NCBI GenBank assembly: GCA_020852965.1
Contig: JADYZV010000123.1
Span: 32,697-96,696, forward strand
Source: Pirellulaceae bacterium
GTDB taxonomy: Bacteria > Planctomycetota > Planctomycetia > Pirellulales > Pirellulaceae
Direction of reading: 5' to 3'
Length of the DNA: 64,000 nucleotides
Positions 27,703 through 34,808 of the stretch are shown here, one piece after another. Made by a program: the position numbers and the translations under genes. Within the stretch, counting starts at the first letter, position 1. Each line of letters starts with the position of its first letter. A model generated the notes under the pieces. It was given only the letters and a program-made list of their open reading frames with translations, searched no databases and had not been told where the DNA came from.

Positions 27703-28179
27703 TTACTCCTTGTTCGTCACGGTAACTTGGCCTGACGCGCTGAGCAATTCGACGACGCTGATCGCATCGGGACGCGCCAGCACAATCGACAAGGAGGTAT
27801 CGGCCGAGCCATCAGGAGCGAAGGTGACGCTACGGTTGGACCACTCTGTCTTCATGCCCGCTGGAAAGTCATGCTTGGGAGGTTGATGATCCTTGTCAGC
27901 TCCTTCGACCGTGGTGGCAAAGCCGGCCTGGTCGCCGTTTTGATACCAGTCCAAACGTACTCGAATCCCCCCCGCGATGGCCGTGGTCCGCGCGCTACGC
28001 AGGGCCAAGCTCACATACTCGGCCTCTTGTTTGACGCGCTGGCGCTCAACCAACTTGGGACTCATACGCATACTGCCAAAGGCCGCGGCCATCACACCCA
28101 GTACAACCAGCACACAGATCAATTCGATCAGCGAGAAGGCTCGGCGGTCGTTGAGCGATGGTTGTGAAGTGCGGGACAT
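27703..28179 (-). CDS. GspH-like pseudopilin
   Basis: About 158 residues from the ATG at 28179, with the prepilin motif RRAFSLIELICVLVVLGVMA (Ala at -1 rather than Gly, which peptidases also accept). The soluble part YVSLALRSARTTAIAGGIRV is typical of GspH/FimT proteins. It follows the major pseudopilin gene after 170 nt. An upstream ATG would add 38 residues before the prepilin leader and is unlikely. Confidence 0.72.
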   Translation of the reverse strand: MSRTSQPSLNDRRAFSLIELICVLVVLGVMAAAFGSMRMSPKLVERQRVKQEAEYVSLALRSARTTAIAGGIRVRLDWYQNGDQAGFATTVEGADKDHQPPKHDFPAGMKTEWSNRSVTFAPDGSADTSLSIVLARPDAISVVELLSASGQVTVTNKE

Positions 28180-28349
28180 GTCGGTGGCTTTGAAAACTCG
28201 ATCAGATGATAGTAAGGCACAGAAGGCATCTAAATCAAAAAAGGTGACGAGACTCGCGTCCTGCCACCCTTTGCTTACGTTCTTCGTAACCATTCACGGT
28301 CGATGCGGGAATGGAGACCATGAAGTACCATCGTTATGTCAAGATAACC

Positions 28350-28685
28350 CTAGGGCCGGACAGGTCCCTTTTTGTTGATGACCTTTTGGGTCGTTGAATC
28401 AAACGTGTAGTAACCGCCATAGGGAGTCTTTTGATAGGTGTCGGTCGTGTAGCCATTGGTTTTCAGGCGGGTCAGGTTGGTATCGGGCCAAGCTCCCATT
28501 TCCATGTAGTAGGCTTGAACCGTTGCATTGAGCGAGGCAATGTTCTGTAGGTCTAACTTGTCGCGCGACTTTTCACGCATCGGTGCGATCGTAGCGACCG
28601 TAGCGGTGGCCACAACGGCCAAAATGATGACGGCGGCAATAACTTCAATAAGAGAGAAACCCTTGCGATTCGATTTCTTGTGCAT
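28350..28685 (-). CDS. GspG-like major pseudopilin
   Basis: 111 residues. KGFSLIEVIAAVIILAVVAT is a textbook prepilin site. The C-terminal part QAYYMEMGAWPDTNLTRLKTNGY with TPYGGYYTFD resembles GspG, but at 111 residues it is shorter than the usual 130-140. First gene of the minus-strand cassette G-H-I-J-K. The ATPase, inner-membrane platform and secretin genes are not in the window, so the cassette must work with a core encoded elsewhere. Confidence 0.75.
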   Translation of the reverse strand: MHKKSNRKGFSLIEVIAAVIILAVVATATVATIAPMREKSRDKLDLQNIASLNATVQAYYMEMGAWPDTNLTRLKTNGYTTDTYQKTPYGGYYTFDSTTQKVINKKGPVRP

Positions 28686-28975
28686 AGTGCAAACCTTTCA
28701 ATACGGTGTGTGGCGTGTCAGCCTTGCCGCTGATTTGGCCCTCCGTAACATCGGAGAAAGCTGTGGCCATCAGCGTGCCTGTAGTTGAAAGGTAGGTCAG
28801 GAAATGGCAGAAGGGGGCAAACAGGGAGCATTTTTTGTGTGGTGTTTTGGCAACATTCTGCAGGGGGGAATGTGGTGACAACGCACCGGTTCCATGGCTC
28901 ACTCGTATCTACGACTATTTTTCTTACAATGAGAGCATCACCCCTCTCGTAACCCATGCTTATGAAGGAAGTTCT

Positions 28976-29425
28976 ATGTTCGCTTCGCACAAGAGTCTAA
29001 TGAGCAGCTTTGGTATCGGCTTGATCGCATGGGGGCTTGGCTGCACACCCTCGTCAGCTCCGCCTCCTGCCCCACCACCGGCAGCCCCCGCTGAAGTCGT
29101 CGCACAACAAGCGGTAGCAGGTGTCGGTAAGCAAGGGCAGAGCCTGCGCAACGATACGGGGGTCGCCAAGATGATTTCTGGCCCAGCGTCCGTACTCTTC
29201 AATACCAAACAAAAGGCAGTGCTCGAAATTCAAATCCCGCAGGCCTTGAAACTGTTCGAAGCCTCCGAGGGGCGTATGCCTAAGTCGCACGATGAGTTCA
29301 TGCAGCGCATCGTCCAAGCCAACAACCTGGCGCTTCCACAACTACCCGAAGGTGCCGTCTACCAATTCAATACCGAAAAAGGGGAGTTGTGGGTCTACCC
29401 CGCGAATGAAGTTCCAGAGCAGTAG
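28976..29425 (+). CDS. Lipoprotein of unknown function, planctomycete type
   Basis: 149 residues. The signal peptide ends in a lipobox (AWGLGC), so the mature protein is lipid-anchored. A Pro/Ala-rich linker (APPPAPPPAAPAEV) follows, then a compact domain with EIQIPQALKLFEASEGRMPK, SHDEFMQRIVQANNLALPQL and QFNTEKGELWVYP. That last domain resembles the C-terminal part of pilin-like proteins that hold a peptide-length register, but I do not recognise a named family. AAGGAAG precedes the ATG at 28976. It is divergent from the pseudopilin cassette and may be regulated with it. Confidence 0.7.
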   Translation: MFASHKSLMSSFGIGLIAWGLGCTPSSAPPPAPPPAAPAEVVAQQAVAGVGKQGQSLRNDTGVAKMISGPASVLFNTKQKAVLEIQIPQALKLFEASEGRMPKSHDEFMQRIVQANNLALPQLPEGAVYQFNTEKGELWVYPANEVPEQ

Positions 29426-29448
29426 TATCGTCGTGGATCGCTCAGCGA

Positions 29449-30660
29449 CTATGGCGAGCGCAGAGTTATTAGGCTGATTTCAGGCAAACAGCGCCAACGC
29501 AACGGATGCGTGCCTGACAGCCCGCGCGAGACGTGCATCAATACCGGCTCACGAAAGAAAACACCCGAAGCAAAACGCGACCCATAGCGGCTGGGAGCGA
29601 CAAGTGGACCGATCCCAGGCAAACGCACTTGGCCGCCGTGCGTATGTCCGGCTAGAAGTAAATCGAGCCGCTGCTGGCGGGCCCAGTCGATATTGTCGGG
29701 AGTGTGGCTCAGCCCCAAACGTAGCACATCGGCTGGAGTTGGCTCTTCGAGCCGTGTCGCAGCGGGGACCGCATTGCTTGCCTGTGTGGCATGTCGCTCG
29801 AACCAGGGGCGCTCATTGCCGGTCATGAATAGGCGACCACCCAGTGGAGTCATCAAGTGCTGATCGGCAGCACCCAGATCAAAATGCCCCAGGCTGTCCA
29901 GGCGACTGGTCACATCGCTTACCTGAGCGATACGCTGGTCGTGATTGCCCAGCAAGTAGCTACATCCCAAGGGGGCTTGAAGTCGTCCCAACAGCGGCTC
30001 GATCCAATCGAGGCAATGGTCGCAGTCGATAATGTCGCCCGTAATGACGATCAAGTCCGGGGCGAGCTCGAGCACGCGCTCGATCACGAAGTGATAGTGA
30101 GCGAGCGACAATTGACCGGTAAAATGCAAATCGGATAGGTGCGCAATGCGCAATCCATCCACGCCTGGCAGGTTGCGTCCCAGTTGCAATTGCTTGCGAT
30201 TGACCTCGAGCTGAGTGATTTGATTGCCGGGAATACGATCGAGTAGGCCGGTCTGCCAATTGCCAGTCGAGCGCCCGACGATATGTTGCGCGACGTGGTA
30301 GTGCTGTGCCTGTTGGTCGAGCAATTGTGAGGGGGGCCACATCCAACGGCGCGATTCGAGCCAGATTGGTCCCAACAACGCGGCGCTGGTCAAGCAGAAG
30401 ATTCCCCAGGGAGCTGCAAGCCATGTACCGCTTGGCCACCAATGGTCGCTATGCCATAGCCATTGCACCAGCGACTCCACGTCCACGACCACGATCAGGC
30501 AGGGGAGCGCAAAGCAGACGAAAATCACCAGCTTTTCCAATCGCTTGGTTAGCCGGCGTTCGAGCCCCATGGAGTTGAGGCGATTGAAACAGAACAGCCA
30601 GAAACCGCAATTGCTCATCAAGACGACAAGACTAGTTACCCATGGTTCAATTGCGATCAT
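29449..30660 (-). CDS. Membrane-anchored calcineurin-like metallophosphoesterase
   Basis: 403 residues. Three or four hydrophobic helices fill the first 100 residues. The metallophosphoesterase domain then carries all metal-binding motifs: SDLHF (Asp177, His179), GDIID (Asp209), GNHD (Asn239, His240), SHTP and AGHTHGGQ. This is the YkuE/LpxH-like group, which cleaves phosphodiesters or UDP-sugar lipids at the membrane; the actual substrate is unknown. It lies 12 nt after the PAS-GAF-receiver gene on the same strand and is probably in its operon. Confidence 0.9.
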   Translation of the reverse strand: MIAIEPWVTSLVVLMSNCGFWLFCFNRLNSMGLERRLTKRLEKLVIFVCFALPCLIVVVDVESLVQWLWHSDHWWPSGTWLAAPWGIFCLTSAALLGPIWLESRRWMWPPSQLLDQQAQHYHVAQHIVGRSTGNWQTGLLDRIPGNQITQLEVNRKQLQLGRNLPGVDGLRIAHLSDLHFTGQLSLAHYHFVIERVLELAPDLIVITGDIIDCDHCLDWIEPLLGRLQAPLGCSYLLGNHDQRIAQVSDVTSRLDSLGHFDLGAADQHLMTPLGGRLFMTGNERPWFERHATQASNAVPAATRLEEPTPADVLRLGLSHTPDNIDWARQQRLDLLLAGHTHGGQVRLPGIGPLVAPSRYGSRFASGVFFREPVLMHVSRGLSGTHPLRWRCLPEISLITLRSP

Positions 30661-30672
30661 CCAGCGCGTGAC

Positions 30673-32409
30673 CTATACAGGTTCCGCCGTATGAGCATCG
30701 AGTACCGTCTCGACGACCGTCAGCAGTTGTGTCAACTTAAACGGTTTATAAAGCAACGCCTTGGGATGCAGACCGGCCTGTCGGGCTTTTACGATCGAGT
30801 GCCCCGGGTCGTAGCCAAAGCCCTGCATCAAGGCCATCGGGACGACTTCGGTCAGTTGCTGCAATCGCAACATCAGTTGATAACCGCTGTAGTCGCTCAG
30901 GTGTATGGCGGAGATGACCACGTCGTAGGGTGCATCGATGGGGCTATTGCGAAACATGCTGACCGCTTCGTCTCCGCTGTGGGCCGCTTCGACGATACAG
31001 CCGAACTTTTCCAGCAGCGAGTGAGCGTCGTAGAGTACTTGCAACTCTTGATCGACTACCAGAATTCGCTTGCCACGCAACTTTTCATGAAGCTGTTGCG
31101 TGCAACCGGCGGGAAGGGCCTCGGCGGGTGCCATGCGTTGGCCGATCTGTTGGATCACACGGCGGATGTCGCGTGCATTTTGTAGGATGCGTTGTAGGCG
31201 TTCGACCACAGCAGGGTCTTGCCCAATGTATTTCTCAATGACGCTGACTGCGTCGTTGAGGATGTGATCCACAGGCAGGGCCACGGCGCTGTGGATGGCC
31301 TCGCAACTCTGTTGGGCGGCGTTGTTCTTTTGGGCGACCAGTAGTTCGAGTGTATTGAGGGCCACGGCTACATCGCGGGCGAAGATCTCTAGGAACTGCA
31401 AGTCGGCCGCATCGAAGGCACGGACTTTATTGCTTTCGACGTTGATCGTACCGATGGTTTGGTCATGCAGGATCAGCGGCACGGTGAGCGAGCTGGCGGC
31501 ACCCGCAAAGGCTTCCAAGTAGAGCGGGTCTTGGCTGGCATCCTCGCACAGATAGCTTTTTCCAGTGGCAGCCACGTAGCCGGTCACCCCGTTACCTTGG
31601 GGACAGGCGTACAATTGGCGGTCGGCGGCAGCTTGATCGATGCCCACGCTGAGCAGCGGCATTAGGTTGCCGCTAGATTGTTCGAGCAAACGGATCTCGA
31701 CCACGTCGACATCCAGCAAGTCGGCGGTGTAGTGGCGAATGTTATCTTTGAGAAGATCGATTCTCGCCTGGGTCTCCATGGCGAAGATCTCGTCGGGTTT
31801 GAGATCGGTGAGCTGCTGACCAGCTTGATGAATGGCAGCCAATTTCTGCTGCTGCAAAATCTCTGCGGTGATGTCGCTGACGGTAGCCACCAAGGCGGCA
31901 TTCTCGGTGGCCGCATCGGTCAACGGTGCCACATGGACTTGGAAGTAGCGTTTGTCTTCAGTCTGCAACGTACTATTGCTCGACGCGCCGGTAGCCAGCG
32001 CCGTGTGGAAGGGACAGAAGTCGGGGCCCATGATTTGCGGGTTGCCCAGCGTTGCATAAAAGTTCGCACCCTGCGGATTCTCAAGCGGCGACCAACTACG
32101 CAAGCACTTGTTGGCCCAAGTCACAGTCATCTCAGCGTTGACCAGCGCCACACCGTCTGGCATACCATCCAATATGCGTTCGCTTTGCAGCAGCCGTATA
32201 ACGTTCTCTTCGGCACCTGCTTCTTGCCCATCGAGGAACACGCCACTATAAGACGAACGGGCCATGCGATGGATCGCGTCGACCGGGCTGGCAACCGCTT
32301 CAATGGCAACATCCGTTCCGTTGTTTTCGTTGCTTGAAAACCAACGACCCGTGGATGACTTGCCCTCGTCAGGTGAACCGATCCATAAGATTTTCTGTCG
32401 CGTATCCAA
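30673..32409 (-). CDS. PAS-GAF-receiver signalling protein with a degenerate receiver
   Basis: 578 residues, no membrane segment and no kinase domain. Residues 1-80 resemble a worn receiver. 81-185 is a PAS domain (ILDGMPDGVALVNAEMTVTW, then VSDITAEILQQ). 225-360 is a GAF domain (QGNGVTGYVAATGKSYLCED). A helical linker at 365-425 looks like a dimerisation helix. 448-570 is a CheY-like receiver, but the phospho-acceptor Asp is Ala501 (VVISAIHL) and the acidic pair is DQE rather than DDE; only the Lys of YKPF remains. It is probably a phosphorylation-independent sensor or scaffold. It precedes the metallophosphoesterase gene. Confidence 0.85.
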   Translation of the reverse strand: MDTRQKILWIGSPDEGKSSTGRWFSSNENNGTDVAIEAVASPVDAIHRMARSSYSGVFLDGQEAGAEENVIRLLQSERILDGMPDGVALVNAEMTVTWANKCLRSWSPLENPQGANFYATLGNPQIMGPDFCPFHTALATGASSNSTLQTEDKRYFQVHVAPLTDAATENAALVATVSDITAEILQQQKLAAIHQAGQQLTDLKPDEIFAMETQARIDLLKDNIRHYTADLLDVDVVEIRLLEQSSGNLMPLLSVGIDQAAADRQLYACPQGNGVTGYVAATGKSYLCEDASQDPLYLEAFAGAASSLTVPLILHDQTIGTINVESNKVRAFDAADLQFLEIFARDVAVALNTLELLVAQKNNAAQQSCEAIHSAVALPVDHILNDAVSVIEKYIGQDPAVVERLQRILQNARDIRRVIQQIGQRMAPAEALPAGCTQQLHEKLRGKRILVVDQELQVLYDAHSLLEKFGCIVEAAHSGDEAVSMFRNSPIDAPYDVVISAIHLSDYSGYQLMLRLQQLTEVVPMALMQGFGYDPGHSIVKARQAGLHPKALLYKPFKLTQLLTVVETVLDAHTAEPV

Positions 32410-32561
32410 TCCAAAGCTCCTGGAAAGATTCAGACATCGACCACTGACCGCGCAGGTTACTGCTGTCGCATAGAGAAAGCGATTAGTGATGCCATCAGCC
32501 GCAACCTATTAGTATACGAATCCCAATCCATAGCAGCAACAGCAACCGATATCCCCCGTCT
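32410..32561. other. Upstream region of the PAS-GAF gene
   Basis: 152 bp with no gene and no clear promoter. It runs into the R1 array at 32562. Confidence 0.5.
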
Positions 32562-32685
32562 CAATGTGGCCCGACTTAATGTGGCCCGACGCTCCGCCGT
32601 CGGATGTGACTTCTTAATGTGGCCCGACGCTCCGCCGTCGGATGTGACTTCTCAATGTGGCCCGACGCTCCGCCGTCGGATTGTC
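32562..32685. repeat. R1 tandem repeat, three units and a truncated one
   Basis: Full units start at 32577, 32615 and 32653 (period 38), after a truncated unit at 32562. They share GTGGCCCGACGCTCCGC with CGTCGGATGTGACTTCT. Each can fold as CCGACG-CTCCGC-CGTCGG. The spacer differs from the tuf-side array (1376-1530), so the two arrays expanded separately. Confidence 0.93.
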
Positions 32686-32834
32686 ATTTCAACCATGCCC
32701 CTTAACCAACGCACCGCTGGAGTCAGCGAGACACCTCGTGTCAGAACCCTTAGGTTCCGTCTCGTTGTAGACCCAACCACCAGTCGCCGGTAAAGCTCTT
32801 CGGCAGCGAGGCGTGCTTGCCGGGGCGATCGATT

Positions 32835-33050
32835 GTTTAACCGCGCAGCGCGCTCGCATGGTGGATTCAGTCCCCGAAGCCAGCCCCAGCGGCACCGGTA
32901 CCGGCAGTCACCCCAATTGGTGTCGCATCTTGCCCCAGCGAGACCCGAACACCTAGGCGGGCGCGCTGCGCGGTTAAACCCGGATTATTCATAACCCGCA
33001 GCGTCAGCAAGGACGGTTGAGTCTGAGTCGAAAATTAAAAGCATGAATTG
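32835..33050. repeat. R3 composite: 19-bp terminal inverted repeat element plus GATTATTCATAACCC tail
   Basis: A perfect 19-bp inverted repeat bounds 32835-32979: GTTTAACCGCGCAGCGCGC on the left, its complement ending GGTTAAAC on the right, with 107 nt between. The outer heptamers GTTTAAC and GTTAAAC fit the integron attC core-site patterns RYYYAAC and GTTRRRY. Directly after it comes GATTATTCATAACCCGC with AGCGTCAGCAAGG, matching copy 1 at 26552-26620. The inverted copy at 45110-45165 also joins the two parts. Confidence 0.85.
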
Positions 33051-33120
33051 GCGTCGAACCGGAAAACACGAGTGGCGCAAAACAAATGTGTCGGCTTACA
33101 GATTTTTCTTGAAAAGCAGC

Positions 33121-33162
33121 TTGACACAACGCACTGACAGTGTACTATGTAACTAGTACACT
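33121..33162 (+). promoter_or_regulatory. Promoter and overlapping operator of the GntR-ABC operon
   Basis: TTGACA (33121-33126), a 16-nt spacer and TACTAT (33143-33148) make a near-consensus sigma-70 promoter. A perfect inverted repeat AGTGTACTA (33139-33147), TGTAAC, TAGTACACT (33154-33162) covers the -10. This fits the operator recalled for YtrA-type GntR repressors (AGTGTA-spacer-TACACT), so the regulator encoded 35 nt downstream probably represses its own operon here. Confidence 0.88.
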
Positions 33163-33196
33163 AGGCAGCCAGTCGTTCCTGTGAGGATGCTAGGCC

Positions 33197-33592
33197 ATGT
33201 TCTTCTCCATTGATGCCAATAACGGCGTAGCGATTTACGAGCAAGTGGTGCGGCAAGTCAAATTTGCCATCGCCGAAGAAGCCCTGCAGCCAGGTCAATT
33301 GCTCCCCAGTATCCGAGCTCTAAGCGTCGACTTGGCGCTCAACCCCAACACGGTCGCGCGGGCCTTTCAGCAGCTCCAGTCCGAAGGAATCCTCGAAACG
33401 GTCCGCGGACGTGGGCTGGCGGTTTGCGCGGGTGTAGCCGAGCGCTGCAAGGAGTTGCGGCGCGAGCTGATCTCAGACCGACTCCGCTCGGCACTCTCAG
33501 AAGCCCTGCGCGGCGGTTTAAACACCGAAGAAATTCAGGCAATCGTGCAGCAACAACTGCAGGAATTGACCAGCCAGGTGGCCTCCCAATGA
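33197..33592 (+). CDS. GntR-family transcriptional regulator, YtrA subfamily
   Basis: 131 residues. The winged-helix domain is complete: IYEQVVRQVKFAIAEEALQP, LLPSIRALSVDLALNPNTVA and FQQLQSEGILETVRGRGLAV. The C-terminal part is only about 55 residues of helix, the YtrA pattern used for dimerisation rather than ligand binding. It heads an operon with an ABC ATPase (33660) and permease (34809), the usual YtrA context, and is preceded by a palindromic operator overlapping its promoter. YtrA regulators often respond to cell-wall antibiotics; whether this one does is not shown. Confidence 0.92.
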   Translation: MFFSIDANNGVAIYEQVVRQVKFAIAEEALQPGQLLPSIRALSVDLALNPNTVARAFQQLQSEGILETVRGRGLAVCAGVAERCKELRRELISDRLRSALSEALRGGLNTEEIQAIVQQQLQELTSQVASQ

Positions 33593-33659
33593 CCGCGTAT
33601 TATTCAGCTCATCGACTACCATCTCTCCCCTTGCTCTCTCGACTTGGAGGTATCGCAGC

Positions 33660-34613
33660 ATGACCAGTTGTATTTCAATTCGTGGGCTCGTGATGCTCTT
33701 CCGAGGCTGCGATGCGCTCAACGGGATCAATTTGGATGTCCCCAGTGGCTCGGTCTTCGCGTTGTTAGGCGAGAATGGCGCGGGCAAAACTACTTTGATC
33801 CGCATCCTGACAGGCTTCCTCCGCCCATCGGCTGGAAGCTGCACGGTTTGCGGACTCGATCCAGCCAGCGATGGGCTCGAGATTCGTCGTCGAGTGGGCT
33901 ATGTTTCCGACAGCCCAGCGCTCTACGACTGGATGAAGGTCGGCGAGATCGGTTGGTTCGCCTCGTCCTTCTTTGACGATGCGTTCCTCGATCGTTATCG
34001 CGAGCTGATCGCGCGCTATGAACTGCCCGAGTCGCGGAAGATCAAACACTTGAGCAAGGGGCAGCGCGCCAAAGTTGCTCTGGCACTGGCGGTCGCTCCC
34101 GACCCAGAGCTATTGATTCTCGACGAACCCACCTCCGGACTCGATCCGCTGGTGCGGCGCGAATTCCTCGAAAGCATGGTCGATCGAGCGGCTACGGGGC
34201 GCACCGTATTGCTATCCAGTCATCAGATATCCGAAGTGGAACGCGTGGCCGATCGCGTAGCCATTCTGCGTGGCGGTCGCGTCCGTTTGGAAGACAGCTT
34301 GGCCGATCTCAAGGAATCGATTTGCAATGTGACTGTAACACTGTCCGATCCGTTGGCTGCATTGCCTGCACTCTCTCAACCTGCCGAAGTGTTGAGTGAG
34401 CAGAACGAAGGGCGGCAGCGGCGCTGGATGGTGCGCAATTTTACACCGGAGAATCAAACTGAGATCGAAGCGCGACCGAACGTGATTTCAGTGCGTGCTC
34501 GCCCCGCATCGCTGGATGAATTGTTCGTCGCCTGTACGCGCGGCATTGTGCCCGAAACGTTGTATGAACTCCAGAGCCTGCCGCTGGACAACAACGAAAG
34601 AGCCGCCTCGTAG
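33660..34613 (+). CDS. ABC transporter ATP-binding protein
   Basis: 317 residues. Walker A GENGAGKTT, signature LSKGQRAKVALALA, Walker B LLILDEPTSGLDP and switch His in LLSSHQISE are all intact. The C-terminal 90 residues after the nucleotide-binding domain match the extension seen in CcmA/YtrB-type exporter ATPases. GGAGG lies 11 nt upstream of the ATG. The stop codon TAG (34611-34613) is also the first three bases of an R2 repeat, so the annotated C-terminus may be set by the repeat. It pairs with the permease 195 nt downstream. Confidence 0.94.
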   Translation: MTSCISIRGLVMLFRGCDALNGINLDVPSGSVFALLGENGAGKTTLIRILTGFLRPSAGSCTVCGLDPASDGLEIRRRVGYVSDSPALYDWMKVGEIGWFASSFFDDAFLDRYRELIARYELPESRKIKHLSKGQRAKVALALAVAPDPELLILDEPTSGLDPLVRREFLESMVDRAATGRTVLLSSHQISEVERVADRVAILRGGRVRLEDSLADLKESICNVTVTLSDPLAALPALSQPAEVLSEQNEGRQRRWMVRNFTPENQTEIEARPNVISVRARPASLDELFVACTRGIVPETLYELQSLPLDNNERAAS

Positions 34614-34745
34614 TGGACGAGGTTACGAGTCCCTATGCATGTAGTGGACGAGGTTACGAGTCCCTTTGCATGTAGTGGACGAGGTTACGAGTCCCTTTGC
34701 TCCGCTAACTAACCTAACCGCCAGGACTCGTAACCTCGTCCACTA
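34611..34745. repeat. R2 array: three direct units and one inverted
   Basis: Units TAGTGGACGAGG-TTACGAGTCC start at 34611, 34642 and 34673 (period 31), separated by near-identical TATGCATG/TTTGCATG spacers. An inverted unit lies at 34724-34745, so the array can fold into a hairpin. It stands between the ATPase and permease genes of one operon and therefore would be in their mRNA. Confidence 0.95.
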
Positions 34746-34808
34746 CTGCCAACGCTACAACATCAATTGCTCAAATGAAACTAATCAACTCCACGTTGGA
34801 ATAGATCC

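Noticed and set aside
34611..34745. Regular 31-bp spaced repeats that might be a CRISPR array
   Set aside because: The intervening 8-nt pieces are nearly identical rather than unique spacers, one unit is inverted, and no cas gene is present.
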